Shown: positions 7,329-14,626 of the stretch, piece by piece | Layout: every line of letters starts with the position of its first letter | Position numbering within the stretch: the stretch's first letter is position 1 | Assembly: GCA_017998575.1 (NCBI GenBank) | Contig: JAGOCV010000068.1 | Span: 1-14,761, forward strand | DNA: 14,761 bases | Direction: 5' to 3' | Source: Burkholderiaceae bacterium | GTDB lineage: Bacteria; Pseudomonadota; Gammaproteobacteria; Burkholderiales; Burkholderiaceae | Position numbers and translations under genes: made by a program | Notes under the pieces: model-generated | Database searches by the model: none | What the model was told of the DNA's origin: nothing | The model's input: only the letters and a program-made list of their open reading frames with translations

Positions 7329-7478
7329 GATCTGAAACCTGGAAAACATCTGGAACCCGCCTCACGCGCGCGCGAGGCTCCTGCTCACCAAGCGAATCGC
7401 AGGCCAGTTACATACCGCTCGCGCACCGCGGCCGACCGCCCGGCGGAAGTGGGCAGACGGTGCGAGCGCCCGCACGCG
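7329..7478. other. 150-nt gap between two minus-strand genes
   Basis: No open reading frame is convincing here. A run of GCGCGCGCG occurs at about 7366-7374 and a -10-like TATGTA can be read on the minus strand near 7410. Neither is strong enough to call a promoter. The length suggests that the gene starting at 7328 could have its own promoter. Confidence 0.35.
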
Positions 7479-8669
7479 TCACGACGCCAGCTGTTGTCCG
7501 CAGTTGCCGCAGAATTGGTCGCCCGCCAGGTAGGGATGGCCGCATTGCACGCAGGTGAGCGTGGCCGGCCTGTCGTCCACCGGGGCTGCAGAGGCAGCTG
7601 CGGGCGGCAGGGCCGGCGCCGCCGTGGGTGCCGGTGCCGGGCTGGCCGCGCGCGCCTTGGCTGCCGCGTCGGCCGCCGCGGCCTGTGCAGCGGCAGCGGC
7701 TTGGGCGGCCTGGGCGCGCAGGTCATCAGCCTTGCGGCGCGCGGCGTCCATGGTCTCGCGCAGCTGCGCTTCCATGCCGCCCACATCCACGCCCTGCAGG
7801 TTCGACAGGTACACCTGGCAGCTGCCGTGCAGCATCACCATGCCCGGCAGGCTGAACGCCACGGCGTACACCACGCCGCCGCCGATCAGGGCCGCGGCCA
7901 TGTAGCCCGTGCCGCCACCGCCATAGCCGCCGTAGCTCCCCATGCCGCCGCCCATCATGCCCATGAAGCCGCCGCCCATGTCGAGGATGCCGGCCGACAG
8001 GCCCATGGTCACCACGGTGCCGCTGATCATGATCAGCGCGATGAAGCCAGCCACCACGGCCACCAGGAACGACAGCAGCGCCATCATGATCAGCACGTTG
8101 ACGATGCGGCTGCGCGCGATGGCCAGCAGGCGCGAGACGGCCTGCAGCGTGTGGGCACCATCCCAGACGGCAGGCGCGGCCAGCGGCAGCACCACGGCGT
8201 ACAGCGCGAAGATGGCCACGCCGGCCAGCACCACGCTCACCGGAAACACCACGGTGTAGAGCACCGGGCCGAGCAGCGGAATCTTGCAGATCAGCAGCAC
8301 CACCGCCAGCACGATCAGGCCGGCCAGGTAGATCGCGCCCACCAGCAACAGCGCCAGCAACAGGCGATGGCTGGTCGCCAGCGAGGTGACCACCGCGGCG
8401 ACGATGGGGCGCGAGGGCGCGCCCTTGACCTCGTCCATGATCATGATGCCGGCCGCGTTGACGCCGTAGAACACCACGGCCGCGCCCAGCAGGAAGAAGA
8501 CCAGGGCCAGCAGGAAGCCCACGTTGACGGCCAGCACGCCGCCCAGGCCCCACACCAGCGCCCCGGCCACCAGCGAGCCCAGCATCACGGCCAGCGCACG
8601 CACGTTGCGCAGCGCGTCAACCGACGACAGCAGGCTGCCCGCGTTGGAGATTTGTTGTGTGATCGACAT
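7479..8669 (-). CDS. Multi-pass membrane protein with C-terminal zinc ribbon
   Basis: This encodes 396 aa. About six hydrophobic segments are visible (roughly residues 26-48, 50-72, 102-127, 133-165, 190-220 and 256-282), so it is an inner-membrane protein. Between the last two is a Gly/Met/Tyr-rich loop (about 230-255: GGGFMGMMGGGMGSYGGYGG). After the membrane part come a helical Ala-rich segment (about 299-340, likely coiled coil), an Ala/Pro linker, and a four-cysteine zinc ribbon with Cys373, Cys376, Cys387 and Cys390 (CVQCG...FCGNCG). I do not know a function for the family. The ribbon could bind Zn and contact the partner encoded upstream. The start is well supported: GGAGGG lies 7 nt before ATG 8669. 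The gene follows the other zinc-ribbon gene by 58 nt, so one transcript is likely. Confidence 0.85.
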   Translation of the reverse strand: MSITQQISNAGSLLSSVDALRNVRALAVMLGSLVAGALVWGLGGVLAVNVGFLLALVFFLLGAAVVFYGVNAAGIMIMDEVKGAPSRPIVAAVVTSLATSHRLLLALLLVGAIYLAGLIVLAVVLLICKIPLLGPVLYTVVFPVSVVLAGVAIFALYAVVLPLAAPAVWDGAHTLQAVSRLLAIARSRIVNVLIMMALLSFLVAVVAGFIALIMISGTVVTMGLSAGILDMGGGFMGMMGGGMGSYGGYGGGGTGYMAAALIGGGVVYAVAFSLPGMVMLHGSCQVYLSNLQGVDVGGMEAQLRETMDAARRKADDLRAQAAQAAAAAQAAAADAAAKARAASPAPAPTAAPALPPAAASAAPVDDRPATLTCVQCGHPYLAGDQFCGNCGQQLAS

Positions 8670-8676
8670 CGTTTTT

Positions 8677-8682
8677 CCCTCC
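8677..8682 (-). promoter_or_regulatory. Ribosome binding site GGAGGG for the membrane zinc-ribbon gene
   Basis: Read on the minus strand, GGAGGG lies 7 nt upstream of ATG 8669. It fixes the start of the 396-aa protein and shows that this gene is translated efficiently in its own right. Confidence 0.8.
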
Positions 8683-8727
8683 GGATGACTTGACTTCAGT
8701 ATCGGGTGTGTTGGTGACGGTGCCGGC

Positions 8728-9606
<879 letters not shown>

Positions 9607-9690
9607 GGATTCCCTCTTGATGAAAACTTGCGACGCGCTCCCACGCGTCCCGGCTCCGGCGGCCGGCAAAGCCAGGCACGAGGCCCAGGC

Positions 9691-10212
9691 TCAGGTCACG
9701 GCCACGCGCTTGGGCTTGTTGGCCAGACGCTTTGCAATCACCGCGCCCAATCCCATCGCCACTTCCAGCGCCACGGCCGGCTGGCGGTTGGCCATTTCGG
9801 TGAACCGGATGGGCGTCAGGCTCCAGAGCTTGCAGGGGCCGGTGGCCACCACGCTGGCCGAGCGCGGCAGGCGCGAGAAGAACGCGCCTTCGCCGACCAC
9901 GGAGCCGGGGTTGATGAGGGCCAGCTTCATGTTGCCGTCCTCGTCTTCCATGTGGACCGAGAGCGCGCCGGCCTCGACGAAGTACAGCGTGCGATCGGGC
10001 GAGCCCTGGTCGATGAGCACCTGGCCGGCCGCCAGCGTGAAGGGCTGCATGTAGGTGGCCAGCACATCCCACTGGGCCGGCGACAGGTTGACGCTCACCG
10101 AGTCATAGCCGTTGTTGCGCGCAATGGCCTGCACCAGATCCTGGATGCTGAACTTGGAAGCGGTCGAGATCGGCGGACGCATGACGGAAGCCGTGGAACC
10201 GGCCGGGGACAC
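9691..10212 (-). CDS. Stand-alone cyclic-nucleotide-binding (CNB) domain protein
   Basis: This encodes 173 aa with a CNB fold at about residues 45-145: the beta-roll start LAAGQVLIDQGSPDRTLYFVEAG, then a phosphate-binding cassette GSVVGEGAFFSRLPRSASVVA (103-123) with Gly107, Glu108 and Arg117, the residues that usually hold the cyclic phosphate and ribose. There is no helix-turn-helix after it, so this is not a complete Crp/Fnr regulator. It ends with a helix (VALEVAMGLGAVIAKRLAN) and a basic tail. It may sense cAMP or cGMP and act on a partner protein; this is inference. The start is uncertain: GTG 10212 lies about 20 nt after a -10-like GATAAT, and ATG 10182 (MRPPISTASKF) would remove ten residues; neither has a strong ribosome binding site. 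It is the first gene of the cluster that continues with the two zinc-ribbon genes. Confidence 0.88.
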   Translation of the reverse strand: MSPAGSTASVMRPPISTASKFSIQDLVQAIARNNGYDSVSVNLSPAQWDVLATYMQPFTLAAGQVLIDQGSPDRTLYFVEAGALSVHMEDEDGNMKLALINPGSVVGEGAFFSRLPRSASVVATGPCKLWSLTPIRFTEMANRQPAVALEVAMGLGAVIAKRLANKPKRVAVT

Positions 10213-10330
10213 CTTTGACTTGTAACGGAAAGATTATCACTCTTTCCCCCGATAGGGCGTTACCTGTCGCACCCTCAGCCGTTTTTGTTACCAAGCGACA
10301 CAAAAATGTCAGACGCGTCCTACGACCGTT
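10213..10330. promoter_or_regulatory. Probable promoter region of the CNB gene
   Basis: On the minus strand GATAAT (10233-10238) is a good -10 match, about 20 nt before the GTG start, with no recognisable -35. GTAAC/GTTAC pentamers occur at 10222-10226, 10259-10263 and 10287-10291. Together with GACA-CAAAAA-TGTC (10297-10310) and the 8-bp palindrome GACGCGTC (10312-10319), these could be binding sites for a regulator. The missing -35 would fit an activated promoter. No clear terminator for the SDR gene ending at 10331 is visible, so partial read-through is possible. Confidence 0.4.
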
Positions 10331-11110
10331 TCACAGCACACCGGGGAACGAGCCGCCGTCCAGCAGCAGGTTCTGCCCGTTGATGTAGCCCGCATGGCGG
10401 CTGCACAGGAAGACGCAGGCCGCGCCCAGTTCGGCTGGATCGCCCAGCCGCTTGGCGGGGTGGCGTGCCACGCGCGAGCTGCGCACTTCCTCGAGCGTCT
10501 TGCCTTCGCGTTTCGCCGCGGCGGCGAAGTTGCCGGCCAGGCGCGCGGTGTCGAAGGTGCCGGGCAACAGGTTGTTGATGGTGACGCCGCGCGCCACGGT
10601 GCTGCGCGCCAGGCCGGCCACGAAGCCGGTCAGGCCGGCGCGCGCGCCGTTGGACAGTCCCAGGCCGTCCACGGGCGCCTTCACTGCGCTGGAGGTGATG
10701 TTGACGATGCGGCCGAAGCCGCGTTCCATCATGCCGTCCACCGTGCGGCGGATCAGCTCGATCGGCGTGAGCATGTTGCCGCGCAGCGCCTTCTGCCAGT
10801 CGTCTTCGTTCCACTGGCGGAAGTCGCCCGGAGGCGGGCCACCGGCATTGGTGACGAGGATGTCGAACGCGCGCGGCGTGGCGAAGATGCGCTCGCGGCC
10901 TTCGGTCGTGGTCACATCGGCCGCGACCCATTCGACCTGGCCTGCGCCCAGCGCGGCCAGCCTGGCCGCCGCTTCCTGCAACGGGCCTTCGGTGCGCGCG
11001 ACGATCAGCACGTTGACGCCTTCGCGCACCAGCGCCTCGGCGCAGGCGTAGCCCAGGCCCGCGCTCGCACCACACACCAGGGCGCTCTTGCCCGCAATTC
11101 CCATGTCCAT
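10331..11110 (-). CDS. Atypical SDR-family protein lacking the Tyr-Lys catalytic pair
   Basis: This encodes 259 aa with a clear SDR fold: cofactor motif CGASAGLG (13-20), ADV at 64-66, NAGG at 88-91, Ser/Thr at 139-141 (NITSS) and the C-terminal INGQNLLLDGG. Where active SDRs have YxxxK, the sequence reads LSNGA (Leu152...Ala156) within VDGLGLSNGARAGLTG. The proton-relay Tyr and Lys are therefore both absent. I recall a subgroup of bacterial SDRs with this LSN pattern, usually labelled as oxidoreductases or 3-oxoacyl-ACP reductases. Their chemistry is uncertain. ATG 11110 lies one base past the Rieske gene stop (11112-11114), which points to translational coupling; ATG 11104 is an alternative start. 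It is the last gene of the aromatic operon and might act on a dihydrodiol or hydroxy intermediate, or may be non-catalytic. Confidence 0.88.
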   Translation of the reverse strand: MDMGIAGKSALVCGASAGLGYACAEALVREGVNVLIVARTEGPLQEAAARLAALGAGQVEWVAADVTTTEGRERIFATPRAFDILVTNAGGPPPGDFRQWNEDDWQKALRGNMLTPIELIRRTVDGMMERGFGRIVNITSSAVKAPVDGLGLSNGARAGLTGFVAGLARSTVARGVTINNLLPGTFDTARLAGNFAAAAKREGKTLEEVRSSRVARHPAKRLGDPAELGAACVFLCSRHAGYINGQNLLLDGGSFPGVL

Positions 11111-11111
11111 G

Positions 11112-12188
11112 TCAGGCCGCCGCGCTTTCCTTGAGGCTGGCAGGCGCGGCAACGGGTGTGCCCTGCGCTGCGCGCGCGGCCTTCGCATTGATCTGCTTGA
11201 TCGCCTGGTTCTGCAGGTGGCGGCGCAGGCGCGACAGGCCGACGTCGTGGTCGTACAGGTGCTCGTGGTCCCAGGCGTCGGGCTCCATGCTCTCGAGCAC
11301 CACGCGGTCCTGCTCCAGCACGGCCCAGTGGCGTGCCTCCAGGCGGTTGCGGTAGAGGAAGCGCCAGGTGTCGCGCATCCAGTCGCTCACGCGGCGGCAG
11401 CGCCAGAAGAACACGCCGCACAGCTCGTTGGTGATGGGAACGGCGAAGCCGATGATGGCGAAGTTGCCGCCCGGCCCGCCCGTCTTCGGATACGGAATCT
11501 CCAGGCGCAGCCACTGCGCGCCGGTGTCGGCGAACTCGGTCCAGTCGAAGTTCATGTCGCGCTGGCCGGCCTTCTCGAACACGAAGCCATGCTCGGTGCG
11601 GCGCAGCTGGAACTTGGCGCTGATGTCGCCCTCGGCCATCGAGTGCGACATCTTGTGCAGGAAGGTGCCGTGCATCGGGTCCATCACGTTGTCCACCGCA
11701 TAGCGGTAGTCGCAGCGCCATTCCGAATAGCACAGGAACGAGGAGTACTCGGGCGAGGTCAGCTCGTCGGGCAGCACCAGCGGCGGCGGCTCGTCCACCG
11801 GCTCGCTGGCGTTGTAGATCCAGATCGCGCCGTGCGCCTCGCGCGTATGGAAGGCCAGCGCCGCACGCTTGCCTTCGAGCGTGCAGCCGGGCGAGGCCGG
11901 CACGCTGGTCACGGTGCCGTCGCAGCGCACCTCGATGCCGTGGTACGGGCAGGCCAGGCGGTCACCCATGTTGACGCCCTGCGACAGCGGCGCGCCGCGG
12001 TGCGGGCAGCGGTCGCGCAGCGCGTGCACGTTGCCGTCGTTGTCGCGCCAGAGCGCCAGCTTGTGGCCCAGCCGCTTGAGCGACACGGGTCGCTCCTTGA
12101 CGAACGAGCTGGGGCAGATGGGATACCAGAGATCCTGCAGGCCACGGGCCAGCAGTGCGTCGACTTCCTGGGGGGTGGGGGTGCTCAT
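11112..12188 (-). CDS. Aromatic-ring-hydroxylating Rieske oxygenase, alpha subunit
   Basis: This encodes 358 aa. The N-terminal Rieske domain binds [2Fe-2S] through Cys61, His63, Cys80 and His83 (CPHRGAPL...CPYHG). The C-terminal catalytic domain carries the mononuclear-iron motif DNVMDPMHGTFLHK, with His173 and His178 as ligands and Asp170 as the likely bridge to the neighbouring Rieske centre; Asp294 is the likely third ligand. The size and motifs fit the phenoxybenzoate-dioxygenase/dicamba-demethylase type of single-component oxygenase, which forms alpha-only trimers and may hydroxylate or demethylate its substrate. A reductase and perhaps a ferredoxin are needed, and none is in the window. 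AGGAG lies 7 nt before ATG 12188. It follows the 76-aa gene by 19 nt and precedes the SDR by 1 nt. Confidence 0.95.
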   Translation of the reverse strand: MSTPTPQEVDALLARGLQDLWYPICPSSFVKERPVSLKRLGHKLALWRDNDGNVHALRDRCPHRGAPLSQGVNMGDRLACPYHGIEVRCDGTVTSVPASPGCTLEGKRAALAFHTREAHGAIWIYNASEPVDEPPPLVLPDELTSPEYSSFLCYSEWRCDYRYAVDNVMDPMHGTFLHKMSHSMAEGDISAKFQLRRTEHGFVFEKAGQRDMNFDWTEFADTGAQWLRLEIPYPKTGGPGGNFAIIGFAVPITNELCGVFFWRCRRVSDWMRDTWRFLYRNRLEARHWAVLEQDRVVLESMEPDAWDHEHLYDHDVGLSRLRRHLQNQAIKQINAKAARAAQGTPVAAPASLKESAAA

Positions 12189-12195
12189 GCTGATT

Positions 12196-12200
12196 CTCCT
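12196..12200 (-). promoter_or_regulatory. Ribosome binding site AGGAG for the Rieske oxygenase gene
   Basis: On the minus strand AGGAG sits 7 nt upstream of ATG 12188, inside the 19-nt gap after the 76-aa gene. It confirms this start for the oxygenase. Confidence 0.8.
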
Positions 12201-12207
12201 GCGGTGA

Positions 12208-12438
12208 TCAGTAGCCCAGTCGGGCCATTTCCTGGCGATAGCTCTCCACCGTCCACGGCTGGCTGTTGGGCGCGGCGGGGCCGGTGCGGTTGAGCGCGGC
12301 GACCAGGTCCTCGACCTGGGTCACGCCCGAAGCGAAGGCGCGCTCGATGGCGTCGCCCAGCAGATCTTCATAAGGCGTCGGCGCGCGCTCGCGCGCCTGG
12401 TGGGGCTGGAGGTAGCGGTCTTCTTGCGGAGTGCTCAT
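12208..12438 (-). CDS. Small 76-aa protein with a recombinase-like helical domain
   Basis: This small gene is embedded in a longer open frame that is antisense noise further upstream. ATG 12438 has AAGGA 6 nt before it and starts MSTPQEDRYLQPHQ. The C-terminal half (DLVAALNRTGPAAPNSQPWT, then VESYRQEMARLGY) resembles the short helical module of large serine recombinases, in which ALN-(R)-G-(I)-P-x-P-x-(G)-xW precedes a helix. There is no resolvase catalytic domain, so it is not a recombinase. I recall small proteins of this kind annotated as recombinase-like helix domain proteins next to Rieske oxygenases in Burkholderiales. It could be an accessory or regulatory subunit of the oxygenase; this is inference. 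It lies 56 nt after the FAD monooxygenase gene and 19 nt before the Rieske gene. Confidence 0.85.
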   Translation of the reverse strand: MSTPQEDRYLQPHQARERAPTPYEDLLGDAIERAFASGVTQVEDLVAALNRTGPAAPNSQPWTVESYRQEMARLGY

Positions 12439-12494
12439 CGTGTGTCCTTGTGGGAAAGACGTGTGTTGTGCGGTGTTCGCGATGCAGCGTGGCT

Positions 12495-13649
12495 TCAGGC
12501 GCCGGCAGGCGTGCCCAGCGGCACGGCCCACGCGTCGTAGCCATAGACCCAGTCGGCGTTGCCGCCTTCGCGCAGCCACTGGTTGCCGCGCGATCCGAGC
12601 TGGATGCGCGACGTGCGCTCGCGCCGTGCCACTTCGTAGCGCTCCAGCGCGTGGGGCAGGCCGGCGGCATCGACGCCTTCCAGATGCCGCGCCAGCACCA
12701 CGGCGTCCTCGATCGCCATGCCCGCGCCCTGCGCCATGAAGGGCAGCATCGGGTGCGCGGCATCGCCCAGCAATGTCATGCGGCCACGGCTCCAGGTGGG
12801 CATCGGATCGCGCTCGTACAGCGCGGTCTTGAGCACCTCGCCGACGGCCGCCAGCAGCGCGCGCGCATCGGGGTGGAAGTCGGCGTACTGCTCGCGCAGT
12901 TCTTCCACGCTGCCCTGCGTGGTCCACGATTCGAGGTGCCAGGTGTCCTGCGGCGTGGTGGCGAAGATGAAGATGTCGCGCCCGCGGTTGAGCGGGAAGG
13001 TGACGATCTGGCTCTGCGGATTGGGGCCCCACCACTTGGTGAAGGCCTGCAGGTTGGGCACGCCTTCGAGCTTCGACGCCGGCACGACGGCGCGGTAGGC
13101 CACGATGCCGGTGAAGCGCGGGCTCTCGGGGCCGAACATCGCCGTGCGCACGGCCGAGTGGATGCCGTCGGCACCGATCAGGGCCGACAGGCGCTGGCTC
13201 TCGCCGCCCTCGAAGCTCACCGTCACGCCTTCGGCGTCCTCGGCGATGGCCTGCACGCGGCGGCCCAGGCGGATGCGCTCCAGGCCGAAGGCATCGGTGA
13301 GCGCGGCCAGCAGGTCGGCGCGGTGGATGGTGAGTTGCGGCGCGCCGTACAGGCGTTCGGCCTCGTCGCCCATGGGCAGGCGCGAGGTTTCTTCGCCCGT
13401 GTCCCACAGGCGGCTGATGCGGTGCGTGGGACGCGCGGCAGTCACGCGCGCGGCCTCGCCCACGCCCAGGCCGTCGAGCGCGCGCACGGCGTTGGGGGTG
13501 AGGTTGATGTCGGCGCCCACGCGGCCGAAAGCCTTGGTCTGCTCGAACACGACGACGTCATGGCCGGCGCGCGCCAGCGCGATGGCGGCGGCCAGGCCGC
13601 CGATGCCGGCGCCGGCGATGCCGATGGGTGCGGATGCGGAATGGCTCAT
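12495..13649 (-). CDS. FAD-dependent aromatic-ring monooxygenase (salicylate / 6-hydroxynicotinate hydroxylase-like)
   Basis: This 384-aa class A flavoprotein monooxygenase uses NAD(P)H and O2 to hydroxylate a phenolic ring in the cytoplasm. It has the FAD GxGxxG motif at residues 13-18 (GAGIGG) followed by EQ at 36-37, the DG motif GADGIHS (159-165), and the GD motif LLGDAAHP (293-300). Features shared with NicC-like enzymes are FTKWW near 203-207, PTWSRGRMTLLGDAAHP and WVYGYD near the end. From sequence alone it could act on salicylate, 3-hydroxybenzoate, 6-hydroxynicotinate or another hydroxylated ring acid. ATG 13649 was chosen because it starts eight residues before the FAD motif; the open frame further upstream is antisense to nothing useful and has no family match. 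It starts 11 nt after the upstream VOC gene stop, probably by coupled translation, since no ribosome binding site is clear. Confidence 0.92.
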   Translation of the reverse strand: MSHSASAPIGIAGAGIGGLAAAIALARAGHDVVVFEQTKAFGRVGADINLTPNAVRALDGLGVGEAARVTAARPTHRISRLWDTGEETSRLPMGDEAERLYGAPQLTIHRADLLAALTDAFGLERIRLGRRVQAIAEDAEGVTVSFEGGESQRLSALIGADGIHSAVRTAMFGPESPRFTGIVAYRAVVPASKLEGVPNLQAFTKWWGPNPQSQIVTFPLNRGRDIFIFATTPQDTWHLESWTTQGSVEELREQYADFHPDARALLAAVGEVLKTALYERDPMPTWSRGRMTLLGDAAHPMLPFMAQGAGMAIEDAVVLARHLEGVDAAGLPHALERYEVARRERTSRIQLGSRGNQWLREGGNADWVYGYDAWAVPLGTPAGA

Positions 13650-13660
13650 GGCGGCGGCGC

Positions 13661-14626
13661 TCACTTCTTCTCGGTGAGGAACTTGCCCGAGGGGCCTTCG
13701 GCGTTCTTCTGGCGGCGCGTGTGGCCATCCAGGCCGCCATCCACCGCCCATTCGGCGAACACCGTGGGGCCGGGCTCGAACTCGCGCATCTCCCAGGCCG
13801 GGCTCAGGTGGTCTTCGTCGGCGTTGTATTCGATCAGGCCGCCGCAGGGGTTCTCGAAGTACCAGAAGTAGGCCGAAGAGATCGGATGCCGGCCCGGGCC
13901 GAGCTGGGTCTTCCAGCCGCAGCGGCTGATGTGCAGGCCGCCGCCGAACACCTCGTGGATGTCGCGCACGGTGTAGGCCACGTGGTTCAGGCCGGTCGCC
14001 TTGTTGGGCAGTTGCAGCAGGAACAGGTCGTGGTGGCCGGCGTCGGGCGCGCAGCGCATGAACACACCCCGGCCCGGGTAGCGGTCGGACTGCACGAAGC
14101 CGATCGATTCGTAGAACGCCACGGCTTCGGCCAGACGGTCGGTGAACAGCACGACGTGGCCCACTTCGATGGGCTCGGCGCGTTCGTAGATGGGCGAAGG
14201 CGCATCGACGCGGCGCACGTCGCCCCAGGGGTTGGTGGCCGCGCCCTTGATGTCGAGCGCGCGCTTTTGCATGACGCGGAACTTGATCTGCAGGCCGTGC
14301 GGATCGCGCGCGGTGAGCGTGCCGTCGGCGGCACGTCCGTCGACGAAGCCGGGCGCCGTCGACAGCGGGCCGGCGGCCAGGCGGTCGAGGTCGGCGGCAT
14401 CGTGCACGCCCCACACCACTTCGCGGATCGTCGGGCCGTCCTCGATGGGCTTGGGGTAGTTGGCGTCGTCCGGGCGGATCACGCTCACGCCGCAGCCGTT
14501 GAGGGTGGACCAGTCCACGCGCGCGTCGGTTTCCTTCTCGAGCTTGAGGCCCCAGTCGGCGAAGAACTTCTTCGCCTCGTCCCAGCGGTCGGTGGAATAG
14601 GTGATGGCGTCGATGCCTTCGATCAT
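13661..14626 (-). CDS. Two-domain VOC-family extradiol ring-cleavage dioxygenase
   Basis: This encodes 321 aa, two vicinal-oxygen-chelate modules in tandem, as in catechol 2,3-dioxygenase and its relatives (about 290-320 aa). The second module carries the iron triad: His157 (VGHVVLF), His215 (LNHVAYTV) and Glu266 (GGLIEYN). The first module (about 3-115) starts IDAITYSTD, with Asp in the place of the first His, as expected for the non-catalytic domain. The expected reaction is meta-cleavage of a catechol-like intermediate, opening the ring next to the two hydroxyls. Its substrate specificity is not shown, and a distant member of the VOC family could also be a hydrolase or lyase. ATG 14626 was chosen over ATG 14638 because GGAG lies 6 nt before it and ATGA forms a 4-nt overlap with the ALDH stop. 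Confidence 0.9.
   Translation of the reverse strand: MIEGIDAITYSTDRWDEAKKFFADWGLKLEKETDARVDWSTLNGCGVSVIRPDDANYPKPIEDGPTIREVVWGVHDAADLDRLAAGPLSTAPGFVDGRAADGTLTARDPHGLQIKFRVMQKRALDIKGAATNPWGDVRRVDAPSPIYERAEPIEVGHVVLFTDRLAEAVAFYESIGFVQSDRYPGRGVFMRCAPDAGHHDLFLLQLPNKATGLNHVAYTVRDIHEVFGGGLHISRCGWKTQLGPGRHPISSAYFWYFENPCGGLIEYNADEDHLSPAWEMREFEPGPTVFAEWAVDGGLDGHTRRQKNAEGPSGKFLTEKK

Noticed and set aside
7449..8693. Plus-strand open frame of 414 codons antisense to the membrane zinc-ribbon gene
   Set aside because: The product is a His/Gln/Arg/Asp mixture, typical of antisense to a hydrophobic gene. The minus strand has a strong ribosome binding site and real membrane segments.
12208..12438. Possible mobile-element remnant (serine recombinase fragment)
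   Set aside because: No catalytic domain, inverted repeats or att-like duplication is visible. The gene is intact, has its own ribosome binding site and fits the operon spacing.
12439..13407. Upstream part of the open frame that contains the 76-aa gene
   Set aside because: It is an out-of-frame reading of the FAD monooxygenase gene. Only the last 76 codons from ATG 12438 have a ribosome binding site and a protein-like composition.
13650..14414. N-terminal extension of the FAD monooxygenase open frame over the VOC gene
   Set aside because: The FAD motif begins eight residues after ATG 13649. The extension has no domain and overlaps a well-supported gene on the same strand in another frame.
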